64,000 nt of DNA from JBCDHN01 sp965224535. Its GTDB lineage: Bacteria > Verrucomicrobiota > Verrucomicrobiia > Verrucomicrobiales > DEV007. The stretch is taken from positions 1 to 64,000 of the forward strand of contig CBDCZR010000018.1 of assembly GCA_965224535.1 (NCBI GenBank), in the 5' to 3' direction. Below, piece by piece: positions 15,800 through 24,475 of this stretch (its first letter is position 1; the number at the start of each line of letters is the position of its first letter). The position numbers and the translations under genes were made by a program. Under the pieces are notes generated by a model, which was not told where the DNA came from, did no database searches, and saw only the letters and a list, made by a program, of their open reading frames with translations.

Positions 15800-17980
15800 A
15801 TGGCCGAAACCAAAGACAACGTCTTCGTTTTGGGCAAAGAGCACATCCCGGACGGCGGAGCGCTCATTGTGCCCAATTTTCTCAGCTTTCACGACTTGCT
15901 GGTGCTCGAAGATCAACTGACCGGGCGCGGCATCACTTACCTGGTGGAGCAAGGTGCGGTTTTTGACGGGTTGTTGCAGGCTCACCTGGAAAAAGACGAC
16001 GTTTCCGCGCTGGAATTCGCCGTGGACGACGAGCACCTCGAAACCTTTCGGGAGCAGATCCAAGCGAACGTTTCCGGGGGCGATTTGGTGATTTTCATCC
16101 CCGGCCGGGCCTCGACGCGGACGGGCGCCCTAACCGGTGTTCCCAGCAAGACGCTCAGCTATCTGTTGAAGAGCGAAACGAACACGATGCCGCTGTTTGT
16201 CGATCATCCGGACGAAACGCGGCTGGCCATCGAGCAAGCCGGATCGAGGCGCAAGATCGTGTTTTGTTTCGGCCCGCTGACCGAAGGCGCGGAAGCCAAT
16301 TTGGCTGTTTACCAGGAAAACCTGCATTTGGCGGGCCAAACCGCGTTTGAAGCTCGCCCGGCGCTGGATTTGCACCTGGCTTACGCGCTGCTGCTGGGGC
16401 TGAAGAAACACGCGTCGGCAAACCACGTTTACGACGGGTTTCAGGACAAAACGACGGGGTTCGACAAGCTTCTAGCCGCGGCGATCGCGCTGAGCAAGCA
16501 CATCAAGCTGCAAACACAGAAGGAGCGCGTGGGAATCGTGCTGCCACCGGGCACGGGCGGGTTGCTGGCGAACATCGCGGTGCTTTTCGCGGGAAAAACG
16601 CCGGTAAACCTGAATTTCACCGCAGGAGAGGCCGCCGTGAAGTCGTCGATCGAGCGCGCGGAGCTGGACCGCTTCATCACCGCCGATCCTTTCGTGCGCA
16701 AAACCCAGAATTTTCCCTGGCCGCCCACCAGGCAGCTGATTTTTCTGGAACGCACGCTGCCGGAGCTAAAACCCAAGATCATCCTGTGGCTGGTGGCGAG
16801 CAAAATCCTGCCGGCGGGGATTTTGGCCAACATGCTGGGAATTCCGCGCAAAGGCAACGGCCGCGAGGCGGTGTTGCTCTTCACCAGCGGCAGTTCCGGC
16901 GATCCCAAAGGCGTGGCGCTGACTCACCGCAACGTTTTGGCCAATGTGAACCAGTTTTCCAGCCGGTTGCAGCTTGGCTCCCAGGACAGCGCGTTAGGCT
17001 GCTTGCCGCTTTTCCACAGCTTTGGCTGCACCGTCACCATGTGGTATCCGGTCATTGAGGGCGTGAACCTGGTCACCTACCCCACGCCGCTGGAAACGCC
17101 CAAGCTGGCGCAATTGATCGAGGAGCAAAAAGTCAGCCTGCTCGTCGCCACGCCCACGTTTTTGCGCGGTTACCTGCGCAGGGCCAAACCGGAGCAACTC
17201 GCCTCGCTCAAGCTGGTGGTGACCGGCGCGGAAAAGCTGCCGTCCAAGGTTGCCGAGGATTTTCAGAAAAAATTCGGCAAACCGGTCCTGGAAGGCTACG
17301 GGCTGACGGAAACCTCCCCCGTCACCAACGTCAATTTGCCGGATCCCGAGCAAGACGCCGGGCCGGTGCTGCCAACCCACCGGCAAGGCTCCGTGGGGCA
17401 GTTGATCCCTGGAATTTCCTTGCGAATCACCGATCCTGAAACCGACGAACCCCTGCCGCTCCACGAAACCGGGATGATTTGGCTCAGCGGGCCCAACGTG
17501 TTCGGCGGCTACCTCAATCAGCCGGAAAAAACTGAGGAAATGCTCCACGGCACGTGGTTGCGCACCGGCGACATCGGGCGCATGGACGAGGACGGCTTCC
17601 TTTACATCGAGGGCCGGATTTCGCGGTTTTCAAAGATCGCCGGCGAGATGGTGCCGCATGAAACGGTGGAAGAATCCGTCAACCGGCAACTGGGGGTCGA
17701 TTCCGGCGGCGACCGGCAAATCGCCATCGTCGGGATTCCGGATGAATCCAAGGGCGAGGCGCTGGTGATGCTCAGTTCCGTGCCGAAAATCGACTCCACC
17801 GAGCTGCGTTACCGGCTATTGGACGAGGGACTGCCCAGTCTGTGGATTCCCAAGCAAATCATCAACGTGAGCGAAATCCCGCAACTGGCGTCGGGGAAAT
17901 TGGACATCAAACGGTGCCAAACTATCGCAAAAAACGGCGGAGAAGAGGAAGACGGCGCCGGGGCTCTAGATTTTATTTAG
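15800..17980 (+). CDS. Aas-like acyl-ACP synthetase with degenerate acyltransferase domain
   Basis: The ATG at 15800 (MAETKDNVFV) gives 726 residues, close to E. coli Aas (719); a GTG at 15758 is an in-frame alternative. Residues 10-190 look like the lysophospholipid acyltransferase domain of Aas, but the NHxxxxD motif reads NFLSFHD with Phe27 in place of the catalytic His. FIPGRASTRTG stands for the FPEGTR block. The C-terminal AMP-binding ligase domain is complete: LLFTSGSSGDPKGV near 360, EGYGLTETSP near 497, and WLRTGDIGRMDEDGFLYIEGR near 590. It probably activates fatty acids; the transferase half may be non-catalytic. No transmembrane carrier (LplT) is nearby. Confidence 0.75.
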   Translation: MAETKDNVFVLGKEHIPDGGALIVPNFLSFHDLLVLEDQLTGRGITYLVEQGAVFDGLLQAHLEKDDVSALEFAVDDEHLETFREQIQANVSGGDLVIFIPGRASTRTGALTGVPSKTLSYLLKSETNTMPLFVDHPDETRLAIEQAGSRRKIVFCFGPLTEGAEANLAVYQENLHLAGQTAFEARPALDLHLAYALLLGLKKHASANHVYDGFQDKTTGFDKLLAAAIALSKHIKLQTQKERVGIVLPPGTGGLLANIAVLFAGKTPVNLNFTAGEAAVKSSIERAELDRFITADPFVRKTQNFPWPPTRQLIFLERTLPELKPKIILWLVASKILPAGILANMLGIPRKGNGREAVLLFTSGSSGDPKGVALTHRNVLANVNQFSSRLQLGSQDSALGCLPLFHSFGCTVTMWYPVIEGVNLVTYPTPLETPKLAQLIEEQKVSLLVATPTFLRGYLRRAKPEQLASLKLVVTGAEKLPSKVAEDFQKKFGKPVLEGYGLTETSPVTNVNLPDPEQDAGPVLPTHRQGSVGQLIPGISLRITDPETDEPLPLHETGMIWLSGPNVFGGYLNQPEKTEEMLHGTWLRTGDIGRMDEDGFLYIEGRISRFSKIAGEMVPHETVEESVNRQLGVDSGGDRQIAIVGIPDESKGEALVMLSSVPKIDSTELRYRLLDEGLPSLWIPKQIINVSEIPQLASGKLDIKRCQTIAKNGGEEEDGAGALDFI

Positions 17981-17991
17981 AATAATTCTTG
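17977..17991. promoter_or_regulatory. Candidate Fur/PerR-type operator
   Basis: TTAGAATAATTCTTG is a 7-1-7 near-palindrome in which AGAAT-A-ATTCT is perfect. It agrees with the PerR-box pattern TTATAATNATTATAA at 11 of 15 positions. It lies 32 bases upstream of the Fur-family gene and overlaps the stop codon of the preceding ligase gene. TAGAAT within it could double as a -10 element. It would suit autoregulation of the regulator and control of the suf genes. This is a pattern match by eye only. Confidence 0.4.
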
Positions 17992-18022
17992 ATCTCAATT
18001 CGGCCCGCTCTACGATGCGCCG

Positions 18023-18487
18023 ATGCCTCCTTCCAAGCTGCGACAAGACCTCGAAAGCCTCCCCAACGCCGAGTCCAACTCGCCCCGCGCCGGTTTTCGC
18101 ATGACCAAGCAGCGCAAGGTCGTCTACGACGTGCTGATGGAAAAACGGGACCATCCCACGGCCACCGAAGTTTACCTGCGCAGCAAGACGCACATGCCCG
18201 GAATTTCCCTGGCCACGGTCTACAACTGCCTGGAAACGCTCAACGACGCCGGATTGGTCAAGCAAGTCAACGTGGACCGCGAGCCATCGCGCTATTGCCC
18301 GAATTTGCACGATCACGCCCATTTTTTTTGCAGCAACTGCGGCCAGGTTCAAGACGTGGCACCCATGCAAGCCCAGGCGCCGTTAGCCGCGTGGCAAGTG
18401 CCGGAAGGCTCGCACATCGAGATGATGGAGGTGGCCATGAAAGGCCTTTGCGCCAACTGCGCCGCCCAAGATGACGAACCCGCCTAG
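18023..18487 (+). CDS. Fur-family (PerR-like) transcriptional regulator
   Basis: The 154-residue protein has the Fur winged helix, with recognition helix ISLATVYNCLETL at residues 61-73. The metal-rich segment HDHAHFFCSNCG at 96-107 follows. Two CxxC pairs, Cys103/Cys106 and Cys143/Cys146, form the structural zinc site typical of PerR/Zur/Fur proteins. It precedes sufC by 27 bases and probably heads the suf operon, so iron or peroxide control of Fe-S assembly is the natural inference. Whether it senses iron, peroxide or zinc cannot be decided from sequence. Confidence 0.85.
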   Translation: MPPSKLRQDLESLPNAESNSPRAGFRMTKQRKVVYDVLMEKRDHPTATEVYLRSKTHMPGISLATVYNCLETLNDAGLVKQVNVDREPSRYCPNLHDHAHFFCSNCGQVQDVAPMQAQAPLAAWQVPEGSHIEMMEVAMKGLCANCAAQDDEPA

Positions 18488-18514
18488 CATTGCCGCCACT
18501 TTTTTCGCAAACGT

Positions 18515-19270
18515 ATGGACTCCCTTAAAATCACCAACCTCCAGGCAACCGTCGATGGTCTACCCATTCTGAATGGGGTGACCCTTGAGGTTCCCAAGGG
18601 CGAAGTGCACGCCATCATGGGCCCGAACGGCTCTGGAAAGAGCACTTTGGCCAAGGTTTTGGCTGGGCACGAAGATTACGCCGTTACCGCGGGTAAAGTG
18701 ACCATGGATGAGGAAAATCTGCTGGAAATGGACGTGGACGAACGTTCGCGAGCCGGATTTTTTCTCGCCTTTCAGTACCCTTACGAAATTCCCGGAGTGA
18801 CCAACGCCAATTTTCTCCGCGAGGCGCTTCAAGCGCGTTTGCCGGTTGGTGAGGACATCGACGCGGTGCAATTTTACAAGCACATGTACGCCAAAATGGA
18901 CGAACTGGGCATAGATCGCAAATTCACCGGCCGCGCCGTCAACGAAGGCTTTTCCGGCGGGGAGAAAAAGCGCAACGAAATCCTGCAAATGACCATGCTG
19001 GAGCCGAAATACGCCGTTTTGGACGAAACCGACTCCGGCCTGGATATCGACGCGCTAAAAGTCGTTGCCGACGGCGTCAACGCCATGCGGTCGCCCGGCC
19101 GCGGATTCTTGCTCATCACCCACTACCAGCGGCTGCTCGACTATATTGAGCCGGACTTCGTGCACGTATTATCCAACGGAAAAATCGTGCGAACCGGCGG
19201 GAAGGATTTAGCGCTGGAATTGGAGGAAAAAGGCTACGATTGGCTGAAGGAGGAGCCTGTGCCGGCATGA
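18515..19270 (+). CDS. sufC: SufC, Fe-S cluster assembly ATPase
   Basis: This is a 251-residue ABC-type ATPase. Walker A is GPNGSGKST at residues 36-44, the signature FSGGEKKR at 146-153, Walker B with the SufC-specific AVLDETDSGLD at 167-177, and the H-loop His203. It drives the SufBCD scaffold that builds Fe-S clusters in the cytosol. It is followed at one base spacing by hicA, then hicB, then sufB and sufD, so the SufBCD genes are interrupted by a toxin-antitoxin pair. No sufS or sufE/sufU is present in this window. Confidence 0.97.
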   Translation: MDSLKITNLQATVDGLPILNGVTLEVPKGEVHAIMGPNGSGKSTLAKVLAGHEDYAVTAGKVTMDEENLLEMDVDERSRAGFFLAFQYPYEIPGVTNANFLREALQARLPVGEDIDAVQFYKHMYAKMDELGIDRKFTGRAVNEGFSGGEKKRNEILQMTMLEPKYAVLDETDSGLDIDALKVVADGVNAMRSPGRGFLLITHYQRLLDYIEPDFVHVLSNGKIVRTGGKDLALELEEKGYDWLKEEPVPA

Positions 19271-19271
19271 T

Positions 19272-19472
19272 ATGCCCCGGAAAATTCGCGACGTGGTCAA
19301 GGACCTCAAGAAAGCCGGGTTTTACCTGGTTTCCGGCGGCAAGGGTTCGCATCGCAAATTCAAGCACCAGAAAATTTCTGAGGCGGCTATTGTACCAGGA
19401 AAAGACAATGACGACGCCCGGCCGTATTTGGAAAAACAGGTTCGCGATCTGATCGATAAAACCAAGGACTGA
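19272..19472 (+). CDS. hicA: HicA-family toxin (mRNA interferase)
   Basis: The 66-residue protein has the HicA double-stranded-RNA-binding-like fold. The sequence runs RDVVKDLKKAGFYLVSGGKGSHRKF, with the catalytic His in GKGSHRKF, and ends in a basic helix. HicA toxins cleave mRNA and are neutralised by HicB. The ATG lies one base after the sufC stop, so translation is probably coupled to sufC. A 14-base tandem duplication (AAACCAAGGACTGA) spans its 3' end and supplies the ribosome site of hicB. Confidence 0.85.
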   Translation: MPRKIRDVVKDLKKAGFYLVSGGKGSHRKFKHQKISEAAIVPGKDNDDARPYLEKQVRDLIDKTKD

Positions 19473-19486
19473 TAAACCAAGGACTG

Positions 19487-20008
19487 ATGAAACCCGGAGA
19501 TCAATACCACAAATGGATCGAGTGGAGCGATGAAGACCAGCTCTACCTGGCTTGGTGTCCCGATCTCTTCTCCTGCTTTCACGATTCGGACAACAATCTC
19601 GAAACACTCTATCTCGAACTGCTTCTCAACCTGGAAGACTGCGTGGACTACCACCTGAAAGAGGGGGATCCGCTGCCAGAACCGCTGGTTCGCCCCGTGA
19701 CCGGGAAGCGGATGCCGCGGACCGACGGCCCGAAGAATCCGCCTTGTCCCGTTGACCGCTATCATCTGTGGGTTGAATGGGACGAGAAGGCAGCAGTCTA
19801 TCGTGGCTTGTGCCCGGATCTGGATGTCTCCGTCCAGGGCGCGGACGAAACCCGGCTTTACCCAAAACTGCGGTGCGAAGCTCAGGCCAAGCTCGATGCC
19901 CTTGAAAAGGCCGCCGAGCCACTTCCTCCGGTCCAGACGCGTCCCAACGCCAAATGGATCAATGAAGTCACGCGCCTTCAGAAGGCCTCTCAGTCCGCCG
20001 CGGCATAA
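19487..20008 (+). CDS. hicB: HicB-like antitoxin with two tandem HicB domains
   Basis: The 173-residue protein follows hicA by 14 bases with AAGGA just upstream of its ATG. It contains two copies of a HicB-like partial RNase H fold. Copy one is at about residues 7-65 (YHKWIEWSDEDQLYLAWCPDLF ... EGDPLPEP). Copy two is at about 90-150 (YHLWVEWDEKAAVYRGLCPDLD ... AEPLPP). Typical HicB proteins have a single such domain plus a DNA-binding HTH or RHH; I see no clear DNA-binding segment here. It should bind and inhibit the adjacent HicA. sufB starts 22 bases downstream. Confidence 0.75.
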   Translation: MKPGDQYHKWIEWSDEDQLYLAWCPDLFSCFHDSDNNLETLYLELLLNLEDCVDYHLKEGDPLPEPLVRPVTGKRMPRTDGPKNPPCPVDRYHLWVEWDEKAAVYRGLCPDLDVSVQGADETRLYPKLRCEAQAKLDALEKAAEPLPPVQTRPNAKWINEVTRLQKASQSAAA

Positions 20009-20030
20009 CCAGCCAACCCCTTTCCTATCC

Positions 20031-21446
20031 ATGTCTGACTCATCCACCATCGAAGCCGTCTCCGCCGATCGAACGAAGGGCGATTTTTCCTTTCCCGAGC
20101 ACTACGAACTCGACGCGGGGCGTGGTCTTACCGAAAAGACGATCGACTATATCTCTAACGCCAAAAATGAGGACGATTGGGTGCGCGATTTCCGCAAACG
20201 CGCGTTGAAGGTGTTTAATGATAAGCCCATGCCAACGCATTGGGCGAGCCGCGACCTGGAGAACATCAAATTTGACGATATTCGCTACTATCTAGCCAAG
20301 GGACAACGCCCTACGCGTAGCTGGGATGAAGTCCCGGATGACGTGAAGGAAACCTTCGAGCGGCTGGGAATTCCGGAGCAGGAACGCAAATTTCTCGCTG
20401 GTGTGGAAGCGCAATTCGATAGCGAGGCGGCGTATTCCAACATCAAGGACGAATTCGACAAATTGGGCGTTATTTTCGTCAATAGCAGCGAAGGATTGCG
20501 CGAATATCCCGAGATTTTCCGGAAATGGTTCGGCAAGGTCATCCCAACCGGGGATAACAAGTTTTCAGCGCTGAATAGCGCGGTTTTTAGCGGCGGCAGC
20601 TTCATTTACGTGCCTCCGGGCGTTAAAGTGGCTCATCCGTTGCAGGCGTATTTCCGGATCAACGCGGAACAATTCGGCCAATTCGAGCGTACGCTCATCA
20701 TCGTGGATGAAGGAGCCGAGGTGATGTACATGGAAGGCTGCACGGCGCCGAAATTTGAGACGGCCACGCTACATAGCGCGGTGGTGGAGTTGGTGGCCAT
20801 GCCCAATGCCCGCATCCAATATATTACGGTGCAAAATTGGAGCAATAACGTCTTCAACCTCGTGACCAAGCGCGGATTGGCGCATGAAAACGCGGAAATC
20901 CGCTGGATCGATTGCAACATCGGCTCGCGCCTGACCATGAAATATCCCGGCGTTATCATGAAAGGCCGCAAAGCTCGCGGTGAGGTTATTTCCATCGCGT
21001 TGGCCAACGACGGGCAACACCAAGACACCGGCGCCAAGATGATTCACGCCGCGGACGAGACCACTTCCAACGTTGTCGCCAAGAGCATCAGCGTGGGCGA
21101 GGGGCGCTCGACCTATCGCGGTCAGGTTCATATCCCGCGCCATCTCAAGGGCTGTAAGAATAACACCGAATGCGACGCCTTGTTGATCAACGCCAACAGC
21201 CGCACGGATACCTATCCCGCCATCACCGTGCGCGGCAACCAAAACGCCACCCAGCACGAAGCCAGCGTGAGCCAGGTTAGCGAAGATCAGATCTTCTACA
21301 TGCGCCAGCGCGGCCTAAGCGAAGCGGCGGCGATGAGTTTGAGCGTAAACGGCTTCGTCAACGATCTGGTCCGCGAATTTCCCATGGAATACAGCGTGGA
21401 GCTGAAGCGGCTCATCGACCTTGAAATGGAAGGCTCAGTCGGCTAA
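20031..21446 (+). CDS. sufB: SufB, Fe-S cluster assembly scaffold
   Basis: The ATG at 20031 (MSDSSTIEAVSADRTKG) gives 471 residues, normal for SufB. Conserved text includes YISNAKNEDDWVRDFR, YVPPGVKVAHPLQAYFRIN, YMEGCTAP, VQNWSNNVFNLVTKRG and the C-terminal NTECDALLI. SufB forms the scaffold with SufD and SufC. It follows hicB by 22 bases and precedes sufD by 33, so all five genes after the regulator look like one transcript. Confidence 0.97.
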   Translation: MSDSSTIEAVSADRTKGDFSFPEHYELDAGRGLTEKTIDYISNAKNEDDWVRDFRKRALKVFNDKPMPTHWASRDLENIKFDDIRYYLAKGQRPTRSWDEVPDDVKETFERLGIPEQERKFLAGVEAQFDSEAAYSNIKDEFDKLGVIFVNSSEGLREYPEIFRKWFGKVIPTGDNKFSALNSAVFSGGSFIYVPPGVKVAHPLQAYFRINAEQFGQFERTLIIVDEGAEVMYMEGCTAPKFETATLHSAVVELVAMPNARIQYITVQNWSNNVFNLVTKRGLAHENAEIRWIDCNIGSRLTMKYPGVIMKGRKARGEVISIALANDGQHQDTGAKMIHAADETTSNVVAKSISVGEGRSTYRGQVHIPRHLKGCKNNTECDALLINANSRTDTYPAITVRGNQNATQHEASVSQVSEDQIFYMRQRGLSEAAAMSLSVNGFVNDLVREFPMEYSVELKRLIDLEMEGSVG

Positions 21447-21479
21447 CCCGTCACCTGTGCAGCAACGCAACGCAATGCA

Positions 21480-22679
21480 ATGCCCCAACTCGCCCAACAA
21501 CACCAGAACTTGTCCGCACCTAACAACTCGCCAATCGCCAAATTCCGCGCCGAAGCACAAGCGCGCTTGGATGGCCTGGATTGGCCGAAGCGGACCGACG
21601 AACGTTGGCGGTTTGCCGATCTGAAACGCACAAAAATCCAGGATTTCAGCGATAGCCCGGCCAGTCAGCCAATCGTCGGCGGCGCAGCGGACAAAGTTCA
21701 GATTTTGCCGCTGGAAGAAGCCTTTGCCAAGCACGGAGACCGCGTTCGCCGCCAGTTATCGACCATCACCGGCCAACTCGGTTCGGAGATCTACATGGCG
21801 CTGGCGCAGGCTTCGGATCAACTGGTGGGAACCTGCATCGTCGTGCCAGAAGGCGCGGAAATCTCCGAGCCGATCACGCTCGTGCGCGAGGCTGAGGGCG
21901 AAAACTCCGCGTCCCACGGCCTGACCCTTGTTTTGGCCGAGGCGCGCTCAAAAGTCACCATTTTCGAGCGCGTACAATCCACCGATGAAGGGCCGCATCT
22001 CGCCATCCACGCCACCGCCATTTGCGCTGGGGAAGGGGCCCAAACGACCTACGCGCTTTCCCAGGAATTGGGCCAAACCGGCAAATTCGTGCACTGCGCC
22101 CACGCCGAAACCGGCCGCGACGCGAAAATTCGCGCGTTTTTCGGAAATTTCGGCGCAAACTGGGTTCGCCAGGATTGCTCGGCCGAGCTTGCGGCACCTG
22201 GGGCGGATTGCGATCTGCTGGGGCTGAATTTGGCCCACGGAACCCAGGAAATCGACCAGCGCACCTGGCAGCATCACGCCCATGGCCGCAGCCACAGCGA
22301 TTTGCTCTTCAAAAACGCGCTTTTCGGGCGTGCAAAGACGATTTTCGCCGGTTTGATCCAGGTGGACGACGGCGCCCACCAGACAAACGCCTACCAAAGC
22401 TGCCGAAACCTGCTCCTCAGCGATGAAGCCGAGGCCAACTCGCTCCCGGGCCTGGAAATCAACGCCGACCAGGTCAGTTGCAGCCACGGCGCCACCACCG
22501 GCCAAATCGACCCCGAACAGCTCTTTTACCTGGAAGCGCGCGGCATCCCGCAAACCGCGGCGCGCCGCCTCGTCACCCTCGGCTTCGCCAACGAAGCCAT
22601 CGCCAAGATTGGGGAAAAATCGGTCGAAGAAACGCTGAATTCGCTCGTCGCCGCCCGTTTGGGAGCCATTCTACCCTGA
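21480..22679 (+). CDS. sufD: SufD, Fe-S cluster assembly protein
   Basis: The 399-residue SufB/SufD-family protein has a family N-terminus (PKRTDERWRFADLKRTKI). Its beta-helix segment includes LNLAHGTQEIDQRTWQHHAHGRS, and the C-terminal segment reads ADQVSCSHGATTGQIDPEQLFYLEARGI. It partners SufB and SufC. It is the last suf gene here; the following gene starts 38 bases later and is unrelated. Confidence 0.95.
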   Translation: MPQLAQQHQNLSAPNNSPIAKFRAEAQARLDGLDWPKRTDERWRFADLKRTKIQDFSDSPASQPIVGGAADKVQILPLEEAFAKHGDRVRRQLSTITGQLGSEIYMALAQASDQLVGTCIVVPEGAEISEPITLVREAEGENSASHGLTLVLAEARSKVTIFERVQSTDEGPHLAIHATAICAGEGAQTTYALSQELGQTGKFVHCAHAETGRDAKIRAFFGNFGANWVRQDCSAELAAPGADCDLLGLNLAHGTQEIDQRTWQHHAHGRSHSDLLFKNALFGRAKTIFAGLIQVDDGAHQTNAYQSCRNLLLSDEAEANSLPGLEINADQVSCSHGATTGQIDPEQLFYLEARGIPQTAARRLVTLGFANEAIAKIGEKSVEETLNSLVAARLGAILP

Positions 22680-22717
22680 TAGACTGGGACGCGCTTTTCC
22701 GTGGTGGGGCACCGACG

Positions 22718-23998
22718 ATGTTTTTTCGAGCCTACACCCTGTTTTTCGGCATTTTGCTGGTTCTCCCGGCCTTCGGCGTGGATCTGGATTCGCCCCCCAT
22801 CGAATATCGCTCCAAAACCCCGAACGATCGCTTCGCCCAGCTCAAATCGCGGATCGAATCCGGCGATTTTCAGCTCGCCACCACCGGGAGGGAGGCTCTG
22901 GGCCAGATTTTGCGCGAACTTGAGGTTCCCGCCGAATCGCAGGTGCTCGTTTTCTCCAAAACCAGCGCCCAAAACTCGCGAATTAGCCCCGACCGGCCCC
23001 GTTGCATCTTTTTTTCCGACAATTGCTACGTCGGCTGGGTTCAGGGCGGCAGCATCGAGATTTTGACCTACGATCCCGACTTGGGCGCCGTTTTTTACCT
23101 CGTCGATCCCACGCAACCGCGCCCGGCGGGGCCAAAAATCGACCGGCCCGCCTCCTGCCTCAATTGCCACGAACGTTCCTCCACCGGCGGCGTGCCGGGC
23201 GGGCTGGTGCGCAGCGTCTACGCCCAAAAAAGCGGCATGCCGCTCTTTCACGCAGGCTCGTTTTACGTCGGCGACGACACGGAAATCGCCAACCGCTGGG
23301 GCGGCTGGTACGTCACCGGCAGTTCCGGCGATCAGCGGCACATGGGCAACGCCTTTGCCACCGATGAGGCCGACAGCGTCTCCCTTTCTCCGCTGACCGA
23401 AAGCCGCGCCGCGCTCGAAAAACTGGACGCCGTCATCGACACGCGCAATTATCCGGCCGGGGGCACCAGCGACATCGTCGCGCTGATGGTGCTGGAGCAT
23501 CAGGTCGGCATGCACAACGCCCTTTCCGCCGCCAACCTGGGCACGCGCCAACTCATCCACCGCACCAACGCCATGCGCCGCAGCATGGGCGAGCCAAAAT
23601 TGCCCCGGCCGGAAGGCACCGTGAAGCGAGTCATCGAATCCCAATCCGCCAAGATCGTGGCGCGCCTGTTGTTCCGCAACGAGCACGAAATGAGCGATGA
23701 CGGGGTGGAAGGCGGCGAGGCCTTTCAAGCGGCGTTCGCGAAAAACCGGCTGGAATCGGCTGACGGGCGCTCGCTGAAGGATTTCCGCCTCTACGAGCGC
23801 CTCTTCAAGCATCGCTGCAGCTACGTGATCTACTCCGAGGTGTTCGATCACCTCACGCCGTGGTTGAAGGCGGAAATTTACCGTCAACTGGCCGCCGCGC
23901 TCACCAGCTCCTCCGACCCGCTTTCCAGCCACCTTTCGGCAACGGAGCGGGAGCGGATTTTGACGATTTTGCGCGAAACCAAGCCGGAATTCCGGTAA
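22718..23998 (+). CDS. Exported protein with a haem-c CxxCH motif, unknown function
   Basis: The ATG at 22718 (MFFRAYTLFFGILLVLPAFG) gives 426 residues with a clear signal peptide. A single CLNCH motif near residue 147 is flanked by PASCLNCHERSSTGG, suggesting covalent haem c. Other visible text includes QVLVFSKTSAQNSRISPDRPRCIFF and TDIVALMVLEHQVGMHN-like helices. I have seen similar exported proteins annotated as hypothetical in Verrucomicrobia and Planctomycetes, but I do not recognise a named family. It could be a periplasmic redox protein. Confidence 0.6.
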   Translation: MFFRAYTLFFGILLVLPAFGVDLDSPPIEYRSKTPNDRFAQLKSRIESGDFQLATTGREALGQILRELEVPAESQVLVFSKTSAQNSRISPDRPRCIFFSDNCYVGWVQGGSIEILTYDPDLGAVFYLVDPTQPRPAGPKIDRPASCLNCHERSSTGGVPGGLVRSVYAQKSGMPLFHAGSFYVGDDTEIANRWGGWYVTGSSGDQRHMGNAFATDEADSVSLSPLTESRAALEKLDAVIDTRNYPAGGTSDIVALMVLEHQVGMHNALSAANLGTRQLIHRTNAMRRSMGEPKLPRPEGTVKRVIESQSAKIVARLLFRNEHEMSDDGVEGGEAFQAAFAKNRLESADGRSLKDFRLYERLFKHRCSYVIYSEVFDHLTPWLKAEIYRQLAAALTSSSDPLSSHLSATERERILTILRETKPEFR

Positions 23999-24101
23999 AA
24001 CGGGCCGGCCTCCCGTCTTTACCGACCTTCCGCCGATGTGTACTCGCCGTTTTGAGGGAAAATTGGCCCGAAATAATCGCGATGTCAGCGTGACCTGAAG
24101 A

Positions 24102-24122
24102 CACTTCCTTGGCATGGAAGTG
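24102..24122 (-). repeat. Hairpin resembling a tRNA-Gly(GCC) anticodon arm
   Basis: CACTTCC-TTGGCAT-GGAAGTG forms a 7-bp stem and 7-base loop. Read on the minus strand it differs at one loop base from the anticodon arm of the tRNA-Gly(GCC) gene at 46182-46256. D-arm-like bases flank it, but no T arm or acceptor stem can be built. It may be a tRNA remnant or a plain hairpin between the convergent genes. Confidence 0.35.
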
Positions 24123-24128
24123 CGCTAA

Positions 24129-24386
24129 CTAACTAGCCTTGCCTAGAGGCTGAAGTTTAGCGAATCGCGCCGATGCCGGCCCCGACCGCCCGCCAACGCC
24201 GACGCGCTTCAGGGTTTTGTCCTCGCCAGGCTCGTCGTCGTCTTTTTTCATGCGGTCATACATGTAGCCGCCGGCGGCGCCTGCAGCCGCTCCCTTGGCC
24301 GCGCCGCAGGACGAGAGGCCGGAGGCGAAAACCGCGAGGGCTAGGACGAGGATGAGAGTTTTGATGGTTTGGATTGCGTTCATCAT
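24129..24386 (-). CDS. Small glycine-zipper lipoprotein
   Basis: The ATG at 24386 or the adjacent one at 24383 opens an 85-residue protein. It has a hydrophobic signal and a lipobox ending in LSSC. After the Cys there is a Gly/Ala-rich stretch (GAAKGAAAGAAGGYMYDR), then an acidic/Lys-rich tail. It should be lipidated and held in a membrane. Such short glycine-zipper lipoproteins are common and mostly uncharacterised. It is 89 bases downstream of the DUF4197 lipoprotein gene on the same strand. Confidence 0.6.
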   Translation of the reverse strand: MMNAIQTIKTLILVLALAVFASGLSSCGAAKGAAAGAAGGYMYDRMKKDDDEPGEDKTLKRVGVGGRSGPASARFAKLQPLGKAS

Positions 24387-24475
24387 GTTTCGCTGGTTTT
24401 GACGGAATTCGGCGAAAAAGGCAACGAATTTTCGCCCCTTGCGAGGGTTGGTTTCAAAACGGCGCCGACTTTTGG

